This document shows positions 8,696-16,258 of a stretch of DNA of 64,000 nt, in pieces. The translations under genes were made by a program, and so were the position numbers. How positions within the stretch are numbered: the first letter of the stretch is position 1; every line of letters begins with the position of its first letter. The notes beneath the pieces are model-generated. The model ran no database searches. It was given only the letters and a program-made list of their open reading frames with translations, and was not told the DNA's origin. The DNA comes from Actinocorallia sp039871655. GTDB lineage: Bacteria > Actinomycetota > Actinomycetes > Streptosporangiales > Streptosporangiaceae. The stretch spans positions 372,001 to 436,000 of the forward strand of contig NZ_JBDPLZ010000003.1 in NCBI RefSeq assembly GCF_039871655.1, given 5' to 3'.

Positions 8696-9976
8696 ATGCG
8701 GAACACCCGTGACACCCGCGCCCTGCGAGTCCCCGACTTTCGCAGGCTGCTGGCCGCCGACAGCGCGGCCCAGCTGGGCGGAGCGGTCTCCACGGTGGCG
8801 ATCCCCCTCGTGGCGGTGATCGCGCTCGACGCCACCGCCGTGCAGACCGGACTGCTGGTGGCGGCCGAGCGGGCCGCTTTCCTCATCCTCAGCCTGCCCG
8901 CCGGCGCGCTGGCCGACCGGCTGCCCCGGCGGCCGATGATGATCACAGCCGACCTGACCCGGGCCGCGCTGCTGGCGACCGTCCCACTGGCGTGGTGGCT
9001 CGACGGGCTCACCCTCGCCCACCTTTACACGGTGGCCTTCGGAACCGGAGCGGCCACGGTCTTCTTCGACCTCGCCTACCAGAGCCTGCTGCCCACCATC
9101 GTCGGCCGGCAACTGCTCATGGACGGCAACAGCAAACTCGAAGCGGTCCGCAGCGGCTCGGAGGTGGCCGGACCGGTCGTCGGCGGCTGGGCCGTCCAAC
9201 TGGTCGGCGCGCCCGCCACGGTCATCGGCTCGGCCCTCGGCCACCTCGGATCGGCACTCTGGCTGGCCCGCATCCGCACCCCCGAACCCCCGCGCCGACC
9301 GAGCGGACCGCACGAGGACCGCGGCGGGATGACCGAAGAGATCCGCGAGGGATTCCGGTTCGTGCTGAGCCACCCGATCCTCCGGGCCGTGCTGGCCTGC
9401 ATGACCCTCGCGAACTTCAGCGCCAGCATGCTGCTGGCCGTCCAGACCATCTTCCTGGTCCGGGTGGTGGGCGTCACACCCGGCCTCTACGGCACGCTCC
9501 TGGCGGCCGGAGCGCTGGGCGGCCTCGCCGCGGTCGCGGCGGTCGGACGGGCGGCGGCACTCGTCGGCTCGGCACGGCTGATCTGGGTGGCCCTGCTGGT
9601 GGCCGCCCCCGGAGCCCTGCTGATCCCGCTGACCGCCCCCGGCTGGCGGGTCTCCCTCTTCGCCGCGGGAATCTTCATCGACGCGTTCGGCGTCGTCCTC
9701 TACAGCATCTCCCAGGTCAGCTACCGGCAGGCCGTCACCCCCGACCACCTGCTCGGCCGGATGAACGCCACCCTGCGGACCGTGGCGTTCGGAGCGCTCC
9801 CGCTCGGCGGCCTGGCCGGCGGGCTGCTCGGCCACTCCACAGGCGTGCACACCACCGTGTGGATCGCCTCGATCGGTTCGGCGCTCAGCGTCGTGCCCCT
9901 GCTCCTCTCCCCGCTCCGCCGGCTCCGGGACCTCCCCGCGGCCGCTCCACCCGCAACCGACAGGAGTCCACAATGA
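8696..9976 (+). CDS. MFS transporter, candidate peptide exporter of the RiPP cassette
   Basis: A 426-residue, roughly 12-segment major facilitator of the drug/siderophore-exporter type (MFS_3). The N-terminal half has LAADSAAQLGGAVSTVAIPL and GALADRLPRRPMM (motif A); the C-terminal half has the DHLLGRMNATLRT loop. The ATG at 8696 has GGAG a few bases upstream. Its stop overlaps the start of the 30-residue peptide gene (ATGA at 9973-9976), so the two are translationally coupled. First gene of the operon; the likely role is export of the modified peptide or self-protection. That role is inferred from context. Confidence 0.85.
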   Translation: MRNTRDTRALRVPDFRRLLAADSAAQLGGAVSTVAIPLVAVIALDATAVQTGLLVAAERAAFLILSLPAGALADRLPRRPMMITADLTRAALLATVPLAWWLDGLTLAHLYTVAFGTGAATVFFDLAYQSLLPTIVGRQLLMDGNSKLEAVRSGSEVAGPVVGGWAVQLVGAPATVIGSALGHLGSALWLARIRTPEPPRRPSGPHEDRGGMTEEIREGFRFVLSHPILRAVLACMTLANFSASMLLAVQTIFLVRVVGVTPGLYGTLLAAGALGGLAAVAAVGRAAALVGSARLIWVALLVAAPGALLIPLTAPGWRVSLFAAGIFIDAFGVVLYSISQVSYRQAVTPDHLLGRMNATLRTVAFGALPLGGLAGGLLGHSTGVHTTVWIASIGSALSVVPLLLSPLRRLRDLPAAAPPATDRSPQ

Positions 9977-10065
9977 ACGAGACCACCCGACCCGACCGCA
10001 CTGAAGACATCATCGTCGAGGTCTTCGAGGAGACCGACGTCGTCAACCGCCGCATCCACTTCTGA
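9973..10065 (+). CDS. 30-residue putative RiPP precursor peptide
   Basis: A small gene starting MNETTRPDRTEDIIVEV and ending FEETDVVNRRIHF, 30 residues. It lies between an exporter and a radical SAM RiPP-maturase, with an ATGA overlap upstream and only 4 nt to the next start. The first ~20 residues are acidic and leader-like; the last residues (VVNRRIHF) carry Arg, Ile, His and Phe that could be C-methylated or crosslinked. There is no Cys, Trp, double-Gly or Nif11/nitrile-hydratase leader. I recognise no known precursor family. Coding status rests on context and coupling. Confidence 0.75.
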   Translation: MNETTRPDRTEDIIVEVFEETDVVNRRIHF

Positions 10066-10069
10066 CGGC

Positions 10070-11908
10070 GTGCGCGTCGTCCTGGTGACGATGCCGTGGG
10101 CGGTGGTGGAGTTCCCCTCCATCGCCCACGGCATCCTCAAACGCCGACTCGCCGACACCCTGCCGCAGGCGGAGGTCGAGGTCCTCTACGCCAACCTCGA
10201 GTACGCGACATGGGCGGCCGAGGAGCACGGCATCACCGCGGCGGACTACAAGTACTTCGTCGACTCCTACGCGCTCGGCTTCGGCGACTGGGTGTTCGCC
10301 GCCTCGCTGCACGGCACCGACCGCTGGCGCGTCGAGGAGTTCACCGACCTGGCCGCCGGACAGATCCCGAGCCGTCTCCTCGCGCTGGGAACCCGCCTGC
10401 AGGAGGCGACACCCGCCTTCGTCGACGCGCTGGCCCGCCGCCTGGTCGCGACCGAACCGACGGTGGTCGCCTTCACCTCGACGTTCCAGCAGAACGCGGC
10501 GTCCCTGGCACTGGCCCGCCGGATCAAAGACCTCGCGCCGCGGACCGTGACCGTGTTCGGCGGCGCCAACTGCGACGGCGTCCAGGGCGCGGCCCTGCAC
10601 CGCGCCTTCCCCTTCGTCGACTTCGTGGTCCGCGGCGAAGGCGAGATCGCCTTCCCCGAACTGCTGCGCCGCCTGGGCACCGGCGAGCCGCTCACCGACA
10701 TCCCCGGCCTGTGCCTGCGGGAAGGCACCCGCACGATCGCCGTGGAGATGCAGAGCCGCCCCCTGCCCCCCGGCCAGATGGTCACACCCGACTACGACGA
10801 CTACTTCCCCCAGTGGAACGCCTCACGGGCCGCCGCCTGGTCCCCGCCGGTCCTGGTCGTCGAGGCCGCCCGCGGCTGCTGGTGGGGCGAGAAGCACCAC
10901 TGCACGTTCTGCGGCCTGAACGGCTCCCTCATCCAGTTCCGCAGCAAGAGCCCGGCCATCTTCTACGACGAGATCATCGACATGGCGGGCCGCTACCGCA
11001 TCCTGGACTTCCTCGTCGTCGACAACATCCTCGACATGGCCTACCTCGGCTCCCTCCTCCCCAGGCTGGCCTCCTCCGGCCACGACCTGCGCTTCCACTA
11101 CGAGATCAAGGCGAACCTGCGGCTCGACCAGCTCCGCACCCTGGCCGCCGCGGGCCTGGTCGCGGTCCAGCCCGGCATCGAAAGCCTCAGCACGCGAGTG
11201 CTGAAGCTGATGGACAAGGGCGTGACAGGCTGCCAGAACGTCGCCCACCTCCGCGACGCCGCCACCGCCGGAGTCACGCCCGTCTGGAACTACCTGTACG
11301 GCTTCCCCGGCGAGACCGACGCCGACTACGACGGCATCATCGACCAGCTGCCCCGCCTGCACCACCTGATGCCGCCCACCGGAGTCAACCGCATCATGAT
11401 CGAGCGCTTCAGCCCCTACTTCGACGACCCTTCACTGGGTTTCGCCGAACGCCGCCCCGATCCCCGCTACGCCCTGATCTACGACCTGCCGCCCGCCGAA
11501 CTGGAGGACTTCGCGTACGTCTTCGACGTCCCACCCGCGGGCGTCGGCCCGCAGACCGTCAAACGCCTGGAGGAGGCCGTCACCGAGTGGGCGCGCGAAG
11601 CCCCCGCCAGCCGCCTCACCCACTGCGATCTGGGCGAGAGCATCGTCCTGGTCAACACCCGGGCCGCCTACCCCTGGACCGTGCACACGCTGAGCACGCC
11701 CGCCGAGCTCGCCCTGTTCCGGCTCCTGGACCGCCCGCACACACCCGAGTCCCTGGCCCGCAAGCTCCCCGACGCCCCCGTAGCCGCGCTCCTGGCCGAT
11801 TGGCACGCCCTCGGCCTGCTGTTCGAGGACGACGGCCGTGTCGTGCACGTCGTGCCGGAGTCCGTCAACGAGGAACTCCTGCGCCGGGGAGCGGCCCGGT
11901 GGATCTGA
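10070..11908 (+). CDS. B12-binding radical SAM RiPP maturase (TIGR03975-like)
   Basis: A 612-residue enzyme starting at a GTG (VRVVLVTMPWAVVEFPSIAHG). Residues ~1-210 form a cobalamin-binding-like Rossmann domain (TVFGGANCDG, VDFVVRGEGEIAFPELL). The radical SAM core follows with C270, C278 and C281 (GCWWGEKHHCTFCGLNG), a Cx7CxxC spacing and CWWGxxxxC-FCGLN signature that I associate with the 'RiPP maturation radical SAM protein 1' family, not the common CxxxCxxC. The GVNRIMIERFSPYF and C-terminal regions fit that family. Expected chemistry: SAM-dependent radical modification, probably C-methylation, of the adjacent peptide. It sits 4 nt after the peptide gene and overlaps the DUF5825 gene by 10 nt. 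Confidence 0.88.
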   Translation: MRVVLVTMPWAVVEFPSIAHGILKRRLADTLPQAEVEVLYANLEYATWAAEEHGITAADYKYFVDSYALGFGDWVFAASLHGTDRWRVEEFTDLAAGQIPSRLLALGTRLQEATPAFVDALARRLVATEPTVVAFTSTFQQNAASLALARRIKDLAPRTVTVFGGANCDGVQGAALHRAFPFVDFVVRGEGEIAFPELLRRLGTGEPLTDIPGLCLREGTRTIAVEMQSRPLPPGQMVTPDYDDYFPQWNASRAAAWSPPVLVVEAARGCWWGEKHHCTFCGLNGSLIQFRSKSPAIFYDEIIDMAGRYRILDFLVVDNILDMAYLGSLLPRLASSGHDLRFHYEIKANLRLDQLRTLAAAGLVAVQPGIESLSTRVLKLMDKGVTGCQNVAHLRDAATAGVTPVWNYLYGFPGETDADYDGIIDQLPRLHHLMPPTGVNRIMIERFSPYFDDPSLGFAERRPDPRYALIYDLPPAELEDFAYVFDVPPAGVGPQTVKRLEEAVTEWAREAPASRLTHCDLGESIVLVNTRAAYPWTVHTLSTPAELALFRLLDRPHTPESLARKLPDAPVAALLADWHALGLLFEDDGRVVHVVPESVNEELLRRGAARWI

Positions 11909-12477
11909 CTCTGGCCCGCGACCATTCCCCCGAAGCCGCCGCCCTCCCCGGCATGTCCCTGGGCACGGTCCCGCTCACCGACGGCCTGTCGGCCGAGGCG
12001 CTGTTCGCCGACGGCTGCCGCAGGGTCGTCTTCCCCGCCCCGATCGCGCCGCTGACCGACGCGGCGGTGGCCTTGCGCGCACTGCGGCTCATCCGGGACC
12101 TGACGTCCCGCGCCATCGCCGTCACCTGGCGGCTGTCCTTCGAGGAAGTCGAGGACTGGCGGGACCTGGCCCACCTGTTCCCCCCGCGGAACGCCCCGGA
12201 CGGCTGGCGCTCGGACTACCAGTTCGGCCACCTGGCGGAGCGCCGCGGCCCCGGCCTGCTCCAGATCCGCGACCGCCGCCGTCCCGGCCTGCGCCGCTAC
12301 ACGCTCACCGATCCGTCCGACCTGGCCGCCGTCGCAGCCCTCACCCCGGGTTGCGCCGCCACGGCCGTCCCGGAGACGGCCCGTGACCGACTGGCCGCCC
12401 TCCGCCTGGTCCTCCCCGTGGGGAACGGCCTCCTGTGGCTCCCTTACCGGATGCGCCGCTGGCCGGACGTGCGCTGA
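11899..12477 (+). CDS. DUF5825 family protein of the RiPP cassette
   Basis: A 192-residue soluble protein from a GTG at 11899 that overlaps the end of the radical SAM gene by 10 nt. Features: CRRVVFPAPIAPLTDAAVALRALRLIRDLTSRAIAVTWRL, then RSDYQFGHLAERRGPGLLQIRDRRRPGLRRYTL, and a C-terminal LVLPVGNGLLWLPYRMRRWP. I believe this is DUF5825, which I recall as a companion of this radical SAM family in actinomycetes; its biochemical role is unknown. A substrate-binding or scaffold role is speculation. Last gene of the operon. Confidence 0.7.
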   Translation: MDLTLARDHSPEAAALPGMSLGTVPLTDGLSAEALFADGCRRVVFPAPIAPLTDAAVALRALRLIRDLTSRAIAVTWRLSFEEVEDWRDLAHLFPPRNAPDGWRSDYQFGHLAERRGPGLLQIRDRRRPGLRRYTLTDPSDLAAVAALTPGCAATAVPETARDRLAALRLVLPVGNGLLWLPYRMRRWPDVR

Positions 12478-12514
12478 GGCGGGACGATCCAGCGGCGAAG
12501 CACCAGGAAGGCGC

Positions 12515-13384
12515 TCACGCCAGCAGCCGCGCCATCCGCTCCGCATTGCGCTGCGAATGGTCGGCGCAGCAGTTGTTGAACACCACGTGTGTCGTCTTCG
12601 CGCGGCCGGCCAGCTCCCTGATCCGCACCGCCCACGACCGCAACTCGTCCTCGCTGTAGAGATAGGCGAACTTGTCGTACACGCTATTGCTGTCCCATTT
12701 ATCGCTATGGCCGTGGAACCGCACCACCGCCAGATCCGACGTCGCCTCCAGCACCGGCGGCACCGACGAACGGTGCCCCTGCGGCATGTCCACACCCACG
12801 TACGCCACATCGTTGCGCCGCAGGAACTCCAGCGTCGCCTCCCGCTCGCCCGGCGCCAGCCACGTCTCGTTGCGGAACTCCACGCACACCCGCACCGGAG
12901 CGCACCGCTCCTTGACTCTCAGCACGTACGCGCGGCTGCGCTCGCCGGCGGTGAACCACGGCGGGAACTGGAACAGCAGCGCACCCAACTTGCCCGCCTC
13001 ATACAGCGGCCGCAAAGCGCCCAGGAACCGCTCCCACACCTCCTCGACCACCTCGTCCGCGACATCCTTGGCGTACACGCTCGCCCGCGCCGAAACCCTC
13101 CCGCGCAGATCCGAATACAGCGAAGCGACCCGCGTGGGGTGCCCGGTGAGCAGGGAGAACGCCTTGACGTTGAAGGTGAAGCGCTCGGGAGTGCGATCCC
13201 GCCATTGGAGGGCCGTGCGTTCGGCGGGCGGCGCGTAGTACGTCGCGTCGACCTCCACCAGCGGGAACCTCGAGGCGTAGAACCGCAGGCGGTCCTCCGC
13301 CGTCCTGGCCTCCGGCGGATACCAGCCCGACGCCAGCAGGGTCTTGTCCGTCCAGGACGCGGTGCCGACCAGGATCTCCCCCAT
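12515..13384 (-). CDS. DUF72 domain protein
   Basis: A 289-residue TIM-barrel-like DUF72 protein: MGEILVGTASWTDKTLLASGWYPP at the N-terminus, FPLVEVDATYYAPPAERTALQWRDRTPERFTF, LLFQFPPWF, VCVEFRNETWL, VAYVGVDMPQG, VVRFHGH and HVVFNNCCADHSQRNA at the C-terminus. These are the usual family landmarks. The molecular function of DUF72 (YecE-like) proteins is unsettled. ATG 13384 is preferred over a GTG three codons upstream. It converges on the DUF5825 gene, with 37 nt between the stops. Confidence 0.88.
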   Translation of the reverse strand: MGEILVGTASWTDKTLLASGWYPPEARTAEDRLRFYASRFPLVEVDATYYAPPAERTALQWRDRTPERFTFNVKAFSLLTGHPTRVASLYSDLRGRVSARASVYAKDVADEVVEEVWERFLGALRPLYEAGKLGALLFQFPPWFTAGERSRAYVLRVKERCAPVRVCVEFRNETWLAPGEREATLEFLRRNDVAYVGVDMPQGHRSSVPPVLEATSDLAVVRFHGHSDKWDSNSVYDKFAYLYSEDELRSWAVRIRELAGRAKTTHVVFNNCCADHSQRNAERMARLLA

Positions 13385-13454
13385 GCCGTCCACCCTAAGA
13401 CCGCGTCAGGCCCTTCCCCGGTCCGCTCGCCGCGGGACGAACGACATGTAAGAC

Positions 13455-13486
13455 AAACCAGACAGAAGATGGATTCTGTCTGGTTT
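13455..13486. repeat. 13-bp perfect inverted repeat in the 13.4-13.9 kb gap
   Basis: AAACCAGACAGAA, 6-nt loop, TTCTGTCTGGTTT: a perfect 13-bp stem of moderate GC. It is 70 nt upstream of the DUF72 start, so it is not that gene's terminator. It could be a large operator or the terminator of a small unseen transcript. Confidence 0.5.
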
Positions 13487-13589
13487 TGCCGGTGTGGCTT
13501 GCGGGGCGTGTGGGGCCTGTTGGGCAGAATGGTGTTTCACACGCGTTTCAGCTGTCACGATCCGGCCATCTTCCTCTTCCTTACAGATA

Positions 13590-13618
13590 TTGACTGGCCA
13601 GTAGAGGCTGCCTAATTT
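13590..13618 (+). promoter_or_regulatory. Sigma-70-like promoter
   Basis: TTGACT at 13590-13595 and TAATTT at 13613-13618 with an exact 17-nt spacer, in a locally AT-rich patch of a GC-rich region. Transcription would run toward the secreted 4-Cys protein gene. Confidence 0.4.
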
Positions 13619-13917
13619 TCCTTCTGGAATTCACACCTCGAAGAAGGGCTTCGCAAGGTGACACGACCGCGACACCGCCCTCCCCTGCCGGCACGCCCGA
13701 AGGCGACCGCGAACACGATCGTCGCGGAGTCCCCTCACCGCGTGCCGCGAACGGAGATGGCAGGACCCGGAGGGATCGCGGTCCCCTGATCGGGCCGGCC
13801 TCCCGGGCCGGCTCCGCAAGACGGGTCCCAGCCTAGACGGAGGGGCCCTCCCCCACGGCCGTACCCGGCCATCCCATCCCGCGCGCTCCCGCGCGCCGTT
13901 CTCCCTGGAGGAGACCC

Positions 13918-14442
13918 ATGTCCCGTACCAAGACGCTGGCGCTGGCCACGGCCACCGCCGCCGCGGCCGCTCTGGCCATCGCCTCCCCCGCTTCGGCCTG
14001 GACGGGCGGCGCCATCACGGCGAACCTTTCCAGCCCGCTGACGGTCAACTCGAGCATCGGCACCGCCACCTGCACCTCCTCGACGCTGAACGGCTCGGTC
14101 ACCGCCGACGAGGTGCTGACCGTCAGCTCGGCCTCGATCGGCGGCTGCACCGGTACCTTCTCCATCTCCGTGACCCCCACCAACCTGCCGTGGGGCGGCA
14201 CCCTGGGGGCCAACTCGGTGAGCATCACCGGCTTCCAGGTGAGCGCCAACGTGGGTGTCTTCGGCGGCATCACCTGCATCTACGGCGGCAGCCTCAACGG
14301 CTCCGTCACCGGCAGCGCCCCGACCCTGCAGGCGTCCTTCTCCAACGTGACCGTCAACAAGGTCTCCTCGGGCAGCCACTGGTTCTGCCCGGGCAGCGCC
14401 ACCATCAGCGGCGGCTACACCATCACCGGCCCCGGCCTGTGA
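13918..14442 (+). CDS. Small secreted four-cysteine protein (paralogue of 57919-58497)
   Basis: A 174-residue protein with a classic signal peptide: MSRTKTLALATATAAAAAL..., cleavage probably after ASPASA (about residue 27). The mature part is rich in Gly, Ser and Thr with little charge and has four cysteines in the contexts ATCTSSTLNGS, GGCTGTF, ITCIYGGSLNGS and WFCPGSATISGGY. The same four contexts recur in the protein at 57919, so the two are paralogues. I do not recognise a named function; a small extracellular beta-sandwich is plausible. The ribosome site is GGAGGAG. A GC hairpin follows. Confidence 0.85.
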   Translation: MSRTKTLALATATAAAAALAIASPASAWTGGAITANLSSPLTVNSSIGTATCTSSTLNGSVTADEVLTVSSASIGGCTGTFSISVTPTNLPWGGTLGANSVSITGFQVSANVGVFGGITCIYGGSLNGSVTGSAPTLQASFSNVTVNKVSSGSHWFCPGSATISGGYTITGPGL

Positions 14443-14484
14443 TCCACGGGGCCGGCCGGCCCGACACCGGCTGATCCCGTAGTC

Positions 14485-14512
14485 CCGTGCCGCGGCTCCG
14501 TCCGCGGTGCGG
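14485..14512 (+). terminator. Hairpin after the secreted protein gene
   Basis: CCGTGCCGCGG, 6-nt loop, CCGCGGTGCGG: an 11-bp stem with two G-U pairs, followed by GGGCCTTTCC, 42 nt after the stop at 14442. Confidence 0.45.
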
Positions 14513-14593
14513 GGCCTTTCCGGCGTGAACCGGGTTCTGCCCGTGAAGGTCCCGGTGCCCGTCGTCTTGCGCGGCTCAGAGCGCGCCGCGGCG

Positions 14594-14790
14594 TCACTCG
14601 CGCAGCAGCAGGTAGCCGAGGTAGCCGCCGCCCAGCGCCATCGTGTAGATGCCGACGGGCAGGGTGGTGAACAGCGGGAGCTGCTGGGCGGCCAAGTCCG
14701 CCAGGGACAGCAGGAACGCCCCTGACAGCGCCGACAGTGTGAGGAACGGTGCGGTCAGGAGCACCGTGGGCCAACCGTGGGCCAGATGTT
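14594..14790 (-). pseudogene. C-terminal remnant of a FecCD-type iron-chelate ABC permease
   Basis: The minus frame ends with PTVLLTAPFLTLSALSGAFL, LLSLADLAAQQL and LPVGIYTMALGGGYLGYLLLRE. This matches the last two membrane segments of FecCD/BtuC permeases (usual form: ...LADLLART...LPVGVVTALLGAPFFLYLL). About 270 upstream residues are missing, and there is no good start codon. An IdeR/DtxR-type iron box lies immediately upstream at 14793, as though a deletion joined the promoter of an iron-uptake gene to the tail of one. It could also be the promoter of the divergent TetR that happens to abut the fragment. Confidence 0.7.
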
Positions 14791-14792
14791 GG

Positions 14793-14811
14793 TTAGATAA
14801 GGCTAACCTAT
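14793..14811. promoter_or_regulatory. IdeR/DtxR/DmdR-type iron box
   Basis: TTAGATAAGGCTAACCTAT matches the 19-bp DtxR-family consensus TTAGGTTAGSCTAACCTAA at 16 of 19 positions. It lies between the FecCD remnant (minus) and the TetR gene (plus, start 14898). Confidence 0.7.
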
Positions 14812-14897
14812 ATCCCCTTTGTGTGTTCGGCGGGTATGTCGAATGCTCCCGGAGCGGCTGTTGTGCGTAGGGTTGCGCTGATTCGGGAGGAGGACCG

Positions 14898-15488
14898 GTG
14901 CCCAAGCTGGTCGATCACGCCGAGCGTCGCCGCCACATCGCCGAGGCATTGCTGGCGGTGGCGAGCACGCGCGGCCTGCACGCGGCGACCATGCGCGAGG
15001 TGGCCGCCGAGGCCGGCGTGTCGCTGCGGCTGGTGCAGTACTACTTTCACAGCAAGGACGAGTTGCTGGCCGGGGCGCTGGAGCATCTGGCCGTGCGCAT
15101 CGGGGAGCGGGTGCGCGAGCGCACCGCCGGGGCGCGGGGGCCGTACGAGCTGCTGGCCGGGGCGCTGGCGGCGGTGCTGCCGGCGGACGAGGACGGGCGG
15201 CGCGTCATCCTCACCTACCACGCCTACTACACCTACGCTCTCTCCCGGGGGGAGCCGCCGGCGCGCGGCGCCCGGGACGCGGCGGCGCTGGAGGGGCTGC
15301 TGGCCGGGTATGTGGCGCAGGCCCAGGCCGAGGGGCTGGTGGACGGCGCTCTGGACGCGGGCGCGCTGGCCGCCGAGTTGCTCGCGCTGGCCAACGGGCT
15401 GGGGATCAGCGTTCTGACGGGCCAGCGGGACGGGGCCGGGGCTTTGGAGGTGCTGGCCGGTCGTCTGGATCGCCTCTTCCGTTCGTGA
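14898..15488 (+). CDS. TetR/AcrR family regulator
   Basis: A 196-residue TetR from a GTG at 14898 behind GGAGGAGGA. HTH: HIAEALLAVASTRGLHAATMREVAAEAGVSLRLVQYYFHSKDELL (about residues 13-57), with a BetI/TetR_C_6-like C-terminal domain. The stop codon lies inside the first of two identical-pattern operators (15486 and 15510) that precede the mycothiol-dependent enzyme gene, so it probably controls that gene. The iron box 87 nt upstream may influence it. Confidence 0.85.
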   Translation: MPKLVDHAERRRHIAEALLAVASTRGLHAATMREVAAEAGVSLRLVQYYFHSKDELLAGALEHLAVRIGERVRERTAGARGPYELLAGALAAVLPADEDGRRVILTYHAYYTYALSRGEPPARGARDAAALEGLLAGYVAQAQAEGLVDGALDAGALAAELLALANGLGISVLTGQRDGAGALEVLAGRLDRLFRS

Positions 15489-15501
15489 TACACAGGTATC
15501 A
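15486..15501. promoter_or_regulatory. Tandem operator, copy 1
   Basis: TGATACACAGGTATCA. It overlaps the TetR stop codon (TGA 15486-15488). Confidence 0.7.
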
Positions 15502-15509
15502 TCAAGTTT

Positions 15510-15525
15510 TGATACGCAGGTATCA
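15510..15525. promoter_or_regulatory. Tandem operator, copy 2
   Basis: TGATACGCAGGTATCA, identical to copy 1 except for one central base and offset by 24 bp. It lies 17 nt upstream of the ATG at 15542 and just ahead of its ribosome site. Confidence 0.7.
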
Positions 15526-15541
15526 CATCCTTGGAGGATCC

Positions 15542-16258
15542 ATGACCGCCCTGCCGGATCTTCGGGCCCAGACCGACGCGCTGGTCGGCCTGCTGAACGG
15601 AGCCGACCTCTCCCTGCCCGTCCCCACCTGCCCCGGATGGACCCTGGCCGACCTGGCCGTGCACGTTGGCGACGGCCAGCACTGGGCCGCCGAACTCGTC
15701 TGCACCGGCACCCCGCCGCCCCAGCCGCGGGGAACCGCCCCCGAGGACCTCGAGGCGTGGCTGCGGCACGGCACCGACCTGCTGATCGAGGCCGTGGCCA
15801 AGGACCCCGACGCCCAGGTGTGGACGTTCCTGGGGCCCCGCCCCGCCCGGTTCTGGGGCAGGCGCATGCGCAACGACCTGCTCGTCCACCGCGCCGACGC
15901 CGCCCTGGCCCTGGGACGGGAGTTCCAGGCGGAGGCCGCGACCGCGGCCGACGCCCTCAGCGAGGGGCTCGACCTCATCGCCGCCAGCGCCACCAGCGGC
16001 CTGTCCCCCGCCCTGGCCATGCTGCGCGGCCGCGGCGTACTGAAGTTCGTCTCCACCGACGCGCCCGGCGTCTGGACCGTGCGCCGCGAGCCCGAGGCCG
16101 TCACCTGGACGGCTGAGGACGGCCCGGCCGACGTCACCGTCAGCGGCGGTGCCGTCGACCTCCTGCTGGTCTTCAGCCGCCGGTCCTCACCCGGACGGGT
16201 CCGGGTGAGCGGCGACGAGGAGCTGCTGCGCCACTGGCTCGAGCACAGCGCCTTCTAA
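15542..16258 (+). CDS. Maleylpyruvate isomerase family mycothiol-dependent enzyme
   Basis: A 238-residue protein of the DinB-like mycothiol-dependent family. Marks: LRAQTDALVGLLNGADLSLPVPTCPGWTLADLAVHVGDGQHWAAEL at the N-terminus (the metal-site His in HVGDGQHW), a later MRNDLLVHRADAALALG with the third ligand region, and a C-terminal MDMPI_C-like domain with DLLLVFSRRSSPGRVRVSGDEELLRHWLEH. The starting ATG at 15542 has a GGAGGAT ribosome site. The stop overlaps the stop of the convergent gene at 16255. Substrate unknown; probable control by the upstream TetR. Confidence 0.83.
   Translation: MTALPDLRAQTDALVGLLNGADLSLPVPTCPGWTLADLAVHVGDGQHWAAELVCTGTPPPQPRGTAPEDLEAWLRHGTDLLIEAVAKDPDAQVWTFLGPRPARFWGRRMRNDLLVHRADAALALGREFQAEAATAADALSEGLDLIAASATSGLSPALAMLRGRGVLKFVSTDAPGVWTVRREPEAVTWTAEDGPADVTVSGGAVDLLLVFSRRSSPGRVRVSGDEELLRHWLEHSAF

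Larger units (their letters stand above)
13385..13917. other. 533-nt noncoding region
   Basis: No gene is supported. It holds the 13-bp inverted repeat at 13455-13486 and a good sigma-70-like promoter on the plus strand at 13590-13618 (TTGACT, 17 nt, TAATTT), about 300 nt upstream of the secreted protein at 13918. Either the secreted protein has a long leader or a small RNA is made here. Confidence 0.45.

Noticed and set aside
8225..8712. Small frames upstream of the MFS gene as an extra RiPP precursor
   Set aside because: They lack ribosome sites and coupling, have Arg/Pro-rich shadow composition, and are interrupted by the AT-rich promoter segment.
14594..14905. A complete 103-residue membrane protein from 14905
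   Set aside because: The first ~40 codons cross the iron box and the leader of the divergent TetR and show no protein-like signal; only the FecCD-like tail is credible.
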